Shown here piece after piece: positions 34,402 to 43,597 of a stretch of 64,000 nt of DNA (positions are counted from its first letter, which is position 1; every line of letters begins with the position of its first letter). Origin of the DNA: CAYZAK01 sp964476445. GTDB lineage: Bacteria; CG03; SLGR01; JAGXOG01. The notes below the pieces were generated by a model. The model did no database searches. It saw only the letters and a program-made list of their open reading frames with translations, and was not told the origin of the DNA. The DNA lies in contig CAYZAK010000004.1 in the NCBI GenBank assembly GCA_964476445.1, positions 1 through 64,000 of the forward strand. Direction: 5' to 3'. Both the position numbers and the translations under genes were made by a program.

Positions 34402-35430
34402 ATGAATTCTAAAAATCAGTTAGATGAGAACATGAATTTTAGAAAAATGGTTGAGAACAGTCTCGACGGTCTGGTGGTGGTAGATGATTATGGGACTATT
34501 ATTTACGGCAACCGGGCGGCAAAGAAGATTTTCGGAAGAAAAAATATCAATGGAACAGATTTTGGAATACCCTGTAAAGAAAATGAGATGAGTGAAGTTC
34601 AGATACCCGGTTATAAAGATTCGGGGTTTAAATACGCGGAAATAAAAACCGCCCGGGTCAGTTTGGAGATCGGGCCGGTATATGTTGTTAATATAAGGGA
34701 TATAACCCGGAGAAAAAAAGCGGAAAGGAATTACAGAAAATACCGTAAATTATTTGAAAAGAACGAAAAAAAAGTTTTAATGGGCAAAATGGCCGGGGGT
34801 ATGGCTCATGAAATAAATAATCCTCTTACCTCCATTATGGCGATAGTTCAGTTGCTGTTAGAAAAATGCAATGATCGAAAAAACAGGGAGGATTTAAAGG
34901 TTCTGGAGAAAAATGCAAATAGAATTTCCAATACGGTCAAAAGCTTCCTGAGTTTTTCAAAAGACCGGGACTATGTGTATAAAAAAGTTAAACTGGGCAA
35001 AATAATAGATAAAAGCCTAAGTTTTTTAGATAGAAAAAGAAAAGCAAAAGTTAAGATAAATAAAAAATACGGTAAAAATATACCGGAGGTGAAAACCAGC
35101 CGGTTTCATTTAGAAGAGGTGCTGACCAACCTGATTAAAAATGCATTAGAAAGTATGGAGAATTCTCCCAAAAAAGTTTTGACTTTAAAAACAGAAGAAA
35201 AAGAAGGGCAGATTGTTATTTATGTAAAGGATACTGGCCGGGGCATAGAAAAAGAAAATTTTGAGAAAATATTTGAACCCTACTGCACTACTAAAGGCAA
35301 AAAAGGTACGGGTCTGGGACTGCCCACGTGTAAGGATATAATGAAAAATCTCGGAGGATATATTGAGTTAAAAAGTAAGGGTGAGGGTAAAGGAGCGGAG
35401 TTTATAGTTAAGTTACCCAATAACATCTAA
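34402..35430 (+). CDS. Cytosolic PAS-domain sensor histidine kinase
   Basis: The 342-residue soluble kinase starts four bases after kaiC. Residues about 10-110 are a PAS domain (ENSLDGLVVVDDYGTIIYGN). HisKA has His136 in AGGMAHEINNPLTSIMAIVQ. HATPase_c has NLIKNALESM, DTGRGI and KKGTGLGLPTCKDI. It has no membrane segment and no KaiB-like sensor as found in SasA, so its link to KaiC is by location only. Its kinase core is nearly the same as that of the MASE3 kinase, including an almost identical 70-bp DNA stretch. Confidence 0.92.
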   Translation: MNSKNQLDENMNFRKMVENSLDGLVVVDDYGTIIYGNRAAKKIFGRKNINGTDFGIPCKENEMSEVQIPGYKDSGFKYAEIKTARVSLEIGPVYVVNIRDITRRKKAERNYRKYRKLFEKNEKKVLMGKMAGGMAHEINNPLTSIMAIVQLLLEKCNDRKNREDLKVLEKNANRISNTVKSFLSFSKDRDYVYKKVKLGKIIDKSLSFLDRKRKAKVKINKKYGKNIPEVKTSRFHLEEVLTNLIKNALESMENSPKKVLTLKTEEKEGQIVIYVKDTGRGIEKENFEKIFEPYCTTKGKKGTGLGLPTCKDIMKNLGGYIELKSKGEGKGAEFIVKLPNNI

Positions 35431-35477
35431 ATGATATTATTTATTGAAAGGAAAAGGTTAAAAATAAGGAGAATATA

Positions 35478-37067
35478 ATGGAAGGTAAACAAGATAAACG
35501 GGTTCTTGTGGTTGATGATGAAGAAAATATAAGAAATATAAGCAAGAGAATACTTTCAAAAAAGAGGCTTATGGTAAAAACCGCCCGTTCCGCCGAAGTG
35601 GGGTGGGAATTAATAAAGAAAGAAGAAGATTTTAATGCAATTCTTTTAGATATTGATTTACCGGGCATGAGCGGAATTGATTTCCTAAAAAAAATGAAAG
35701 GTAAAAATATCAGTGCCGAAGTTGTCATGGTTTCGGGTAAGGGTACAATTGAAGATGCGGTAGAGGCCATGAAGCTGGGGGCTTATGATTATATAACAAA
35801 ACCTTTTGATATAAATAAACTACGGACCGTGGTAAAAAAAGCTGTTGAGAAACAAGCTCTTTCCCGGGAACTGGATATATTGCAAGCGGTTAACAGTATA
35901 ATTGAGAAGATCAGCCGTCTTAAACCTGTTGAGGAAATAATGGAAAGTATTATTGACTTTTTAATGGAGGCAACCGGAGCTGACGGCGGCTCTATAGGAA
36001 TTTGGGATGATAGTAAAGAACTTATAGTAATAGAAGTGGCTAAAGGAGCGGGAGCGGATGAGAGTATAGGTAAAAAAATTAAAAAAGGGGAAAGACTCTG
36101 TGGGTGGGTGGCCGAACATAGAGCGCCGGTTTTTTTAAATAATTCTCCAAATATGGATAAAAGATTTAAAAATATTTACCCAAGAAAAGAAATATCATCG
36201 GGAATAAGCGTTCCTATTGTTAATAGAGATGAGTTTATGGGTGTATTAAATATTAAAAAAATTAATTCCAAAAAAAAATTTACCCGGAAAGATTTTGAGG
36301 TGTCTTCCCTCATAGCAACCCAGGCAGCTTTTGCGGTTAAGAACGCCGCTGATTATGAAAAACTTTTAGATCTGGATAAACTTAAAGACGAGTTTATTGC
36401 CAATGTCTCCCATGAACTCAGAACTCCACTTCAATCTATAATGGTGAGTTGTGAAATAATAGAACAGGAGTTGCCTGAAGATCAGATGGTTAAAGTGTGT
36501 CTTAGGAATTCTAAAAGAATGCATAAACTTATATCTCAGTTATTGGATTTTTCCCGGTGGGAATCGGTGGGTATTTCACTCAATAAGGAAAAAATAAACT
36601 TAAAACAGCTTTGCCGGGAAGTTGAGGAAGATATTGGTCACAAGATAAAACAAAATAATATAAAAGTATCCCATAAATTTAAAAAGAAAGATGAAGTATA
36701 CGGTGATCATGAGGCCCTAAAAAGGGTAATGATAAATCTGCTGGATAATTCTATAAAATACAGTAATAAAGGCAGTAAAGTTAAAGTATTTGGAAAGAAA
36801 AAAAGATATAGTGTTGAAATTTCTGTTGAAGACAACGGAAAAGGTATACCCGCAAATGAAAAGGAAAATATTTTCAACCGGTTTCATCAGCAGGAACCGG
36901 GGAAGCTGATGACTGCAAAACACAAGGGTCTGGGCCTGGGTTTGTCTATGGTAAAAAAAATAGTTGAGGCTCACGGCGGTAAAGTGGGAGTTGATAGTGT
37001 TTCTGGTAAGGGAAGCCGGTTTTATTTTACCATACCCCGTTTTAAAGAGGGAAAACATGAAAAATAA
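35478..37067 (+). CDS. Hybrid signalling protein: REC, GAF, HisKA, HATPase
   Basis: The 529-residue protein begins with a receiver domain (VLVVDDEENIRN, Asp58 in LLDIDLPGMSG, Lys in YITKPFDI). A GAF domain follows at about 145-295 (ADGGSIGIWDDS, GISVPIVNRDEFMGVLNIKK). The kinase core has His312 in ANVSHELRTPLQSIMV, N-box INLLDNSIKYS, G1 DNGKGI and G2 KGLGLGLSMVKKI. No membrane segment is seen. Having REC first means it can accept phosphate from another kinase, such as the one at 34402, and then control its own output. It overlaps the next regulator by 11 nt. Confidence 0.93.
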   Translation: MEGKQDKRVLVVDDEENIRNISKRILSKKRLMVKTARSAEVGWELIKKEEDFNAILLDIDLPGMSGIDFLKKMKGKNISAEVVMVSGKGTIEDAVEAMKLGAYDYITKPFDINKLRTVVKKAVEKQALSRELDILQAVNSIIEKISRLKPVEEIMESIIDFLMEATGADGGSIGIWDDSKELIVIEVAKGAGADESIGKKIKKGERLCGWVAEHRAPVFLNNSPNMDKRFKNIYPRKEISSGISVPIVNRDEFMGVLNIKKINSKKKFTRKDFEVSSLIATQAAFAVKNAADYEKLLDLDKLKDEFIANVSHELRTPLQSIMVSCEIIEQELPEDQMVKVCLRNSKRMHKLISQLLDFSRWESVGISLNKEKINLKQLCREVEEDIGHKIKQNNIKVSHKFKKKDEVYGDHEALKRVMINLLDNSIKYSNKGSKVKVFGKKKRYSVEISVEDNGKGIPANEKENIFNRFHQQEPGKLMTAKHKGLGLGLSMVKKIVEAHGGKVGVDSVSGKGSRFYFTIPRFKEGKHEK

Positions 37068-37626
37068 AAAGATATATACTACTAAAGAAGCATCTGAACT
37101 TCTAAACGCGGACATAACTACTATTTCTAACTGGATAGACGAAGGCAAATTAAAAGCCTACCGGACACCCGGAGGGCACCGGAGAGTGCAGCAGAAGGCA
37201 TTGTTGAGTTTTGTGAAAAAGTATGAAATGCCGATCTTTGACCGGCAAACTACAACTACAAATTTTCTTATAGTGGACGATGAGCCTAAAATCCAGAAAA
37301 CGGTTAAAAAAATCTTATCTAAAAAATATCCGGAGGCACGTATATTTAAATCCGATAACGGTTTTAAGTCGGGAAAATATCTGGCCCGGGGAGATATAGA
37401 TTGCGTTATTCTGGATATTAGAATGCCGGGGATGGACGGTTTTGAAGTTATGGAGCAGATTAAAACCGACCCCGATCTGGGTTCACCGGCTGTCATAGTA
37501 ATAACCGGATACTCCGAGGAAGGTCTGAAAGAAGAAGTAAAGGACAAAGGAGCCCAAAAACTTCTTTACAAACCGTTCGATATTAAAGAGCTAAGGAATG
37601 CCGTGGCCGAGGTATTAAATGAGTAA
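37057..37626 (+). CDS. MerR/excisionase-type HTH fused to a C-terminal receiver domain
   Basis: I start it at ATG 37057, preceded by AGAGGG; the longer frame from 36964 has no family support. The 189-residue protein has an N-terminal winged HTH of the MerR/excisionase kind (YTTKEASELLNADITTISNW, then YRTPGGHRRV). A receiver follows with DDEP, Asp120 in VILDIRMPGMDGF and Lys in LLYKPFDIKEL. The domain order is the reverse of common response regulators. It is the only DNA-binding output in the signalling block and so the probable end point of the kai/kinase module. Confidence 0.9.
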   Translation: MKNKKIYTTKEASELLNADITTISNWIDEGKLKAYRTPGGHRRVQQKALLSFVKKYEMPIFDRQTTTTNFLIVDDEPKIQKTVKKILSKKYPEARIFKSDNGFKSGKYLARGDIDCVILDIRMPGMDGFEVMEQIKTDPDLGSPAVIVITGYSEEGLKEEVKDKGAQKLLYKPFDIKELRNAVAEVLNE

Positions 37627-40600
37627 AAGAAGGGTAAAATTTTTTTTGTGCTTTGCTTTATTTATTCTTCAACTGAATATTAAGTTATTTGGAATTACAG
37701 TTGAAAATGAATCGGGAGAAAATTTTAGCGGTGAATTGGGTTATTTAATGGTTACCTCAACAGGAGTAACTCTGGCTAATAAATTTGAACAGTTAACCCC
37801 CGAACAGTCACCCGAGCCCAGGTACTGGCATGCCATGTGGACCGATAATATAGTTGAAAAAATATATCTTTTCGGGGGTCGGGGGGTTGTTGTTGATGGG
37901 GGCAGCCTGGGGGATACTCAATATTTCAGTGAAAATACATGGAACATACAGGAAGGAACCGGGCCTTCAAAAAGATCCAATATGGCGATTACCGACTGCG
38001 GCCTACTATTTGGAGGTGTACATAGTGACACATTGTATGACGATACCTGGCGATTTAATGATGGTAATTGGAAAAAAATAGATGTTTCCACTCACCCTTC
38101 CGCCCGGTTTGGGCATACCCTGAATATGACCGAAAAAGGCATGGTTCTTTTTGGTGGCAGTGAAGGAGCCGGGGAGACCTGGATTTTAGATACTCAAGTT
38201 GATGAGTGGACTGAGGTTACGCCGGCAAATTCACCGCCCGGCCGGGAGAGACATGTATCCTGGGTTACTGAAACCGGGGAAGTTATTATTTTCGGAGGCC
38301 GGAACGGAGATGATTTTTTTGGTGATACCTGGAAGTATGATCCGGTAAGTGAGGAGTGGGAAAATCTGGAAATTGAAGGCCCTTCCGAAAGAGAGTTCGG
38401 TACAGTATTTTTCGATAAAGATACCCAGGCAGCGGTATTGTTTGGCGGCGGAAAAGGACCTTCAGCTATATATTTAAATGATTTATGGATTTTTCACGAC
38501 GGTAAATGGCATCAGAGTTATCCTTATTTACCCGGTGAAGCGCCGGAGGAAAGAACCAGCGCCGCCGCTTCGTACTATCCGTCGGAAAAATGGGGTATGT
38601 TTTTCGGGGGCTATCAGGATTTAAAGAATTCTGAAGAAAAATATTTCGGGGATACCTGGAAACTCGAGCTTTCCACCGGCGGTGTTTATGTATCCCCTGT
38701 TTTTGATACCGGCGAAATTAATACCAGGCTGTACTATGAAAGGTTGGATTGGTCCGTAAAGGGGGCCTCCGGCAGCGTTAAATTTCAGGTCGCCTCTTCT
38801 TCGATAAATCAACCGGCTCCGGATAATTTCACCGGCCCTGACGGTTCTACGGAAAGCTATTACACCGCGCCCGGCGAGGTTGATTCCTACCATTACAATA
38901 ACCGGTATTTCAGGTACCGTTTTTTTATGGAAAATGATAAACCAGGGGTTGTTGACCCGGTCAGTGTGGTATCCGCTTCGGTGACATATAATCATGCTCC
39001 CACTACCCCTACATTGAATTCCCATGAATCCTCGGCTGAAGACGGGGGAGTATCCGGAGCGGCAACTAAATTTGCATGGAACCATGCCGATGATAGTGAC
39101 GGAGATGAGATTAAATATAATCTACAGGTGGCTTATACACAAAATTTCAGTGATTTTATAATAAACGAAACTAATATTGAAGAGCACGATCATTCGCCGA
39201 CAGGCATTGAGAGAGAAATGGAGCACGGAGGTCCCTACTACTGGCGGGTCAGGGCTAATGACGGTTCGGTCTACGGGAATTTTTCTTCAACCTGGTCCAT
39301 TTATATAGATACGGTCCCCCCGGCGGCTGTAACTACCCTTACCGCTCAAAGAGATGATTATAAAAGCGGCGCGGTTGAGCTGGAGTGGACCGTACCCGAC
39401 GAACGGGAACTTACCCGGATTAGATGGACACATTTATATGAAATTGATAGTGAAAGCAGATGGGGTAATTCTGATGAAAAAGAATATACTTCTACCGTAC
39501 CCACAGGTTCAACGGACAGTTATGTGGTCACCGGTCTTAACGATGCTACCACCTACTGGTTCTCGGTCCGGCTGGAAGACGAAGCTGGAAACCTGAGCGA
39601 TTTTTTTTCCAGCCCGGCCTGTAAGACCAATTCTCCTCCTGAAATAACTCTTACTCAGGATCTTGACGGAGAGTGGGGAACGGCTTCGGATAAGGGAACC
39701 TCAACAATAGTGTTTTCCTGGGATATATACGATCCGGACCCCGAGGACACCCATGAAGTGGATATATGGATGGCCGAAGATATAGATCGGGATTTCGATA
39801 TCCGGGTGGCTACCGGTATAATCGGCAGCGCCGGGGAATATAGCTGGGATTCCCGGCACGTAAGAAACGCCCCTTCCTACCGGGCCCGTTTCATGGTCAA
39901 AGACCAGCGGGGGCTTTCGGGATATATCATAAGTCCGGGTACGATGAATATAACTAACTACAATGAACCCCCGGAAATAACCTTGATTACTCCTTCCGGC
40001 GGAGAGGAGTGGAACGATATTAATTATATAGACTGGGACTGGTACGATCCCAATCGCACGGATACGGTATATTTTGAAATTTTAGTGTCCACCGATGCCG
40101 GCCAAAATTTTACCTATGTAGAGGAGTATGTCCGGCCATCGGAGATACCCTACCGTTGGGGCACGGGAAACGTCCCCGACAGTGATGAGTCTGTAGTAAA
40201 AGTTATAGGCATAGATAATCACGGTGCCGAAGGCAAAGATATATCCGGGGAATTTTCCATAAAAAATGATTCTCTGCCTCCCAAACCTTTTGATTTAATA
40301 TCTCCGGAATATGGTTCTTTTTCGTATTCCACCCAGGTTGTATTTTCGTGGGAGGAGACCGCCGACGCCGACGGCGGGGAGATTACCTATACCTTATGTA
40401 TTTCTGAAAATCCTGATTTTGTACCACATAATCTTTACGAAGATTTAACCGGGACTCAGAAAGAACTTGCCCTTGAAGATGAGACTATTTACTACTGGAA
40501 GGTTCTGGCCAAGGACGAAAAACTGGTGGATACAGAGAGCTCATCCTGGGGTAAATTCGCCGTTAATATAAATCCCCCCCAAATTCTTTCTTCCTGGCCG

Positions 40601-41698
40601 GAAGACGGGGATATGCTTATTATGACCGGCACGGAGACGGTAAGGTTCGAACTTAACAAAAATTATGACGATCGAAATCCCAAAACTATTTCCGTTCACG
40701 AGCATATTAGCATATATGATGAATACGGTAATTATATCAGCGCAATGTACTATGATCTTTCATTGGATACTCATACCCATATTTTAAAAATCACCCCTGA
40801 TGCAGAACATAGAAAATTTATGCCTTCCCGGAAGTATACAGTAAAAATTGGTAAAAAAATTACCGATTCTGTGGGGCATACTTTTTTAGGAGACCGGAAA
40901 ATAGAATTTGTCCGGCTTCTGGAGGATAAAGATACCGCCGGCCTTGAAATTACAGAGCTTGCCTCTCTAGAAATCCCCTCCGGTTTTATAGGGGAAAGCA
41001 GCTATGTTCGATTGACCAGGAGGGATCAGACCGAAGAGACCCGCCGGGCCGACAGAATGGTTGCTACTAATCCGCTGGTCAGTATTGAAACATTGGATAT
41101 GGTTGAACTTAGGGCGTTTGATTCTTCGGGAGAAAGAGTAGATGATTTTATTAAAAATCCTGATTTAACTATGTACTACACTGAAGAAAAGGGACTGGCC
41201 GGTGGTAAAAATATTGATGAGAGATTTCTTAAAATTTTCAGGTTGAATTCTGACGGTACGGTCAGTGGAAGTTTCTCCGGCGGGTCCAGTTCCGGATGGG
41301 AGTATGTAGGCGGGGAGAACGACTATACTCAAAATAAAGTTACGGTAAGTCCGTCCCGGTCGGGATTATATTCTTTAAAAGCCTATTCCGAGCCGGTAAA
41401 GGAGGTTTCAGAGGTAATTGCTTACCCCAATCCGTTCAATCCTTTTGAAGATGAGTTAAACATTAAATTTATTATTACTAAGAATATGAGTCTGGAACTG
41501 GAATTTTACACTCTGACCGGGGATCTGGTTTACAGACATGAAAAAGAATTTCAGGGAGATTCGGCAGGAACCCAGGTAAGTTTTACCTGGGATGGAAGAA
41601 ATAATGAACATACTCTTGTAGGTAATGGAATGTACTACGGGCGTATTAAAAACAAGGGTGAGGAGAAGGAAAGTTTTTTAATAGGAGTAGTTAAATAG
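37619..41698 (+). CDS. Secreted surface protein: Kelch repeats, fibronectin/Ig-like domains, FlgD-type Ig C-terminus
   Basis: The 1359-residue protein has an N-terminal signal peptide (KRRVKFFLCFALFILQL). Residues about 55-345 carry Kelch-type repeats with GG-x(n)-W (IYLFGGRG, LFGGSEGAGETWIL, VIIFGGRNGDDFFGDTW). Several fibronectin III and Ig-like domains follow (PTLNSHESSAEDGG at about 465; VTTLTAQRDDYKSGAVELEW). A bacterial Ig-like domain lies near 1005-1110. The last 90 residues form a FlgD-type Ig domain with AYPNPFNPFEDELNIKF and NGMYYGRIKNKGEE, the type used as a C-terminal sorting or anchoring module in FCB-group bacteria. Its start overlaps the HTH-REC gene by 8 nt. Confidence 0.85.
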   Translation: MSKRRVKFFLCFALFILQLNIKLFGITVENESGENFSGELGYLMVTSTGVTLANKFEQLTPEQSPEPRYWHAMWTDNIVEKIYLFGGRGVVVDGGSLGDTQYFSENTWNIQEGTGPSKRSNMAITDCGLLFGGVHSDTLYDDTWRFNDGNWKKIDVSTHPSARFGHTLNMTEKGMVLFGGSEGAGETWILDTQVDEWTEVTPANSPPGRERHVSWVTETGEVIIFGGRNGDDFFGDTWKYDPVSEEWENLEIEGPSEREFGTVFFDKDTQAAVLFGGGKGPSAIYLNDLWIFHDGKWHQSYPYLPGEAPEERTSAAASYYPSEKWGMFFGGYQDLKNSEEKYFGDTWKLELSTGGVYVSPVFDTGEINTRLYYERLDWSVKGASGSVKFQVASSSINQPAPDNFTGPDGSTESYYTAPGEVDSYHYNNRYFRYRFFMENDKPGVVDPVSVVSASVTYNHAPTTPTLNSHESSAEDGGVSGAATKFAWNHADDSDGDEIKYNLQVAYTQNFSDFIINETNIEEHDHSPTGIEREMEHGGPYYWRVRANDGSVYGNFSSTWSIYIDTVPPAAVTTLTAQRDDYKSGAVELEWTVPDERELTRIRWTHLYEIDSESRWGNSDEKEYTSTVPTGSTDSYVVTGLNDATTYWFSVRLEDEAGNLSDFFSSPACKTNSPPEITLTQDLDGEWGTASDKGTSTIVFSWDIYDPDPEDTHEVDIWMAEDIDRDFDIRVATGIIGSAGEYSWDSRHVRNAPSYRARFMVKDQRGLSGYIISPGTMNITNYNEPPEITLITPSGGEEWNDINYIDWDWYDPNRTDTVYFEILVSTDAGQNFTYVEEYVRPSEIPYRWGTGNVPDSDESVVKVIGIDNHGAEGKDISGEFSIKNDSLPPKPFDLISPEYGSFSYSTQVVFSWEETADADGGEITYTLCISENPDFVPHNLYEDLTGTQKELALEDETIYYWKVLAKDEKLVDTESSSWGKFAVNINPPQILSSWPEDGDMLIMTGTETVRFELNKNYDDRNPKTISVHEHISIYDEYGNYISAMYYDLSLDTHTHILKITPDAEHRKFMPSRKYTVKIGKKITDSVGHTFLGDRKIEFVRLLEDKDTAGLEITELASLEIPSGFIGESSYVRLTRRDQTEETRRADRMVATNPLVSIETLDMVELRAFDSSGERVDDFIKNPDLTMYYTEEKGLAGGKNIDERFLKIFRLNSDGTVSGSFSGGSSSGWEYVGGENDYTQNKVTVSPSRSGLYSLKAYSEPVKEVSEVIAYPNPFNPFEDELNIKFIITKNMSLELEFYTLTGDLVYRHEKEFQGDSAGTQVSFTWDGRNNEHTLVGNGMYYGRIKNKGEEKESFLIGVVK

Positions 41699-41723
41699 TT
41701 AAATTAAAAGGAGTTATATTAAA

Positions 41724-42098
41724 ATGATGGAAGAAAAAAAGAGAGTATTAATTGCCGAAGATGACGAGGATGTAATACTGGTACTGAAAGAAGGTTTAAA
41801 AGGATATGAATTTATAACTGCCAAAGATGGGAAGGAGGCTTATAAGAAGATAAAATCAGAACATCCGGATTTAATCATTTTGGATGTTATGATGCCTGAA
41901 ATTAATGGAGCCGATTTAAATAAAAGGTTGAAAAGAGAAGATGAAGTTAAGGATATTCCGGTTTTAATAATTACCGGCCGCCCGAATCTCCGGGGCCTTT
42001 TTTCAGATTCGGGGGTCAATAAAGTCTCCGGATTTTTGGAAAAACCTTTTAGTCTAAAAATACTTAAGGAGGAATTAGAAAAAATTATTAATAAATGA
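41724..42098 (+). CDS. Single-domain response regulator (CheY-like)
   Basis: The 124-residue REC domain has VLIAEDDEDVILVL (acidic cluster), phospho-acceptor Asp54 in LIILDVMMPEINGAD, Thr in LIITGRPN and Lys in GFLEKPFSL. No output domain is present. An AAAGGAG lies before the ATG. It sits between the surface protein and a PorV-like barrel and overlaps the latter as ATGA, so a signalling protein is translated together with outer-membrane components. It may link phosphorylation to envelope function. Confidence 0.9.
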   Translation: MMEEKKRVLIAEDDEDVILVLKEGLKGYEFITAKDGKEAYKKIKSEHPDLIILDVMMPEINGADLNKRLKREDEVKDIPVLIITGRPNLRGLFSDSGVNKVSGFLEKPFSLKILKEELEKIINK

Positions 42099-43597
42099 GA
42101 AAGAGTTTTTTTACATACTGTATAATAATGATTGTAGTAACTCCTGCCGGTGCTTTTTATGCTCCTTCCGGTGGAACCGGGGGAGTGCCGGGAGAGTATC
42201 TCTCTTATTTTTCTGCCTCGGCCAGGGCGCTGGGTATGGGGGAGGCCCATACTTCAATTTCAGACAGCGCGTCGTCTATTTACTATAATCCGGCAAATAT
42301 TGGTGGTTTGGGCAATCATACCGTAGACACTCTTTACACGACTTTGTTGGGAGGAGGCAATTACGCGTCTCTATTTTACTCGGGTGCGCTGGGTATGGAT
42401 TATACGGTGGGAGCCGGGGTGGTATCCTTAAATTCCGGTGAAGGGGTAAAGAGAAACCGATGGGGAGCTGACGAAGGTAAGTTTAGAGATTACAGAACTG
42501 CAATTTACCTTGCTCTGGCAAAAAATTTTGAACCTAAATTTAAGCTGGGTTTAAATTTAAAAATCTTAAATCAGCAGATAGATACTTATGAAGATTCGGG
42601 GTTGGGTTTGGACGGAGGTTTAAAATTAAGGGCAACTGATAGAATTGATGTAGGCTTAAATATCCAAAATATACTTTCTCCCGCCTTAAAGCTAATAAAT
42701 GAAGAGGAAAGATACCCCCTCAATATAAAAATGGGAGTTAGCCGCAGTTTTTTTCTGGACCGGCGGTTGACTGTTACAGGCGATTTAGGTTTACTTGACC
42801 CCGGCGGTCAGAGAACTTTAAGATGGCATACCGGATTAGAATATAAAATTTTTGACCTTATCTATTTGAGGGGAGGATTGAACTATAAAAATATTACCGG
42901 CGGACTGGGATTAAAAACGGATAAATTTGGATTTTCCTATGCGGTTAGATATTCTGACCCCGGTCTTTTCCATACGGTGAGTACATCCTATATGTTTGGC
43001 ATGCTTCCATCCAAGAAGGAAAAACAGCTAGCCCGTAAAGAAGAACTGCTGGATGAACGGGAGCAAAGATTTAAAGAGTGGAGAAAAGAACAGGAGAGAG
43101 CTCTCAGGGAAAGGTTGGGACGTACCCAGGAGGAATTAGAAGAACAGATGGAAGAAGCCAGGTCCAAAAATGAGGAGCTGGAAGCTTTAATACAGGCGGC
43201 TATAGATATTAGACGTGGGGATTATGCCCGTGCCGAGGAGAGTCTCAGGGGAATTTTAGAGCGGGATCCCCATCAGGAAGATGCTGGTAAACTGCTGGAA
43301 ATTATCGAGAAAGAACTGGCTAAAGAGTTTTCGTTTAATCGGATGATGGGCGCCTATAACGAGGGAAACTATGAAGTAGCTTTAAACGAATCCCGTAAAG
43401 CAAAAAGGGATAATACCCAGTTTGAGCAGATTCAGATTATAGGTCTTTTGTCATCGGCCCGGGTAAATATACTGTCTGAAAATTTTGAGCGGGCCAAAAG
43501 TGAGTTGCGTAAAGTGATGGATATACGTCCAGATAGCGAGACGGCCCGTTCTCTTCTCAGGAGAGCTGAAAGATTAGAGGAAATACATGGACAGTAA
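42095..43597 (+). CDS. PorV/UPF0164-like outer-membrane barrel with C-terminal coiled coil and TPRs
   Basis: The 500-residue protein has a signal peptide (RKSFFTYCIIMIVVTPAGAF). An FadL/PorV-like barrel follows at about 28-305, with the family's SASARALGMGEAHTSISDSA and SIYYNPANIGGL near its start. A charged coiled coil covers about 307-365 (KKEKQLARKEELLDEREQRF onwards), and tetratricopeptide-like repeats cover about 365-500 (DYARAEESLRGILERDPHQE). PorV proteins are partners of type IX secretion. The added periplasmic coiled-coil/TPR part is unusual. The gene is coupled to its neighbours by overlaps of 4 and 11 nt. Confidence 0.82.
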   Translation: MRKSFFTYCIIMIVVTPAGAFYAPSGGTGGVPGEYLSYFSASARALGMGEAHTSISDSASSIYYNPANIGGLGNHTVDTLYTTLLGGGNYASLFYSGALGMDYTVGAGVVSLNSGEGVKRNRWGADEGKFRDYRTAIYLALAKNFEPKFKLGLNLKILNQQIDTYEDSGLGLDGGLKLRATDRIDVGLNIQNILSPALKLINEEERYPLNIKMGVSRSFFLDRRLTVTGDLGLLDPGGQRTLRWHTGLEYKIFDLIYLRGGLNYKNITGGLGLKTDKFGFSYAVRYSDPGLFHTVSTSYMFGMLPSKKEKQLARKEELLDEREQRFKEWRKEQERALRERLGRTQEELEEQMEEARSKNEELEALIQAAIDIRRGDYARAEESLRGILERDPHQEDAGKLLEIIEKELAKEFSFNRMMGAYNEGNYEVALNESRKAKRDNTQFEQIQIIGLLSSARVNILSENFERAKSELRKVMDIRPDSETARSLLRRAERLEEIHGQ

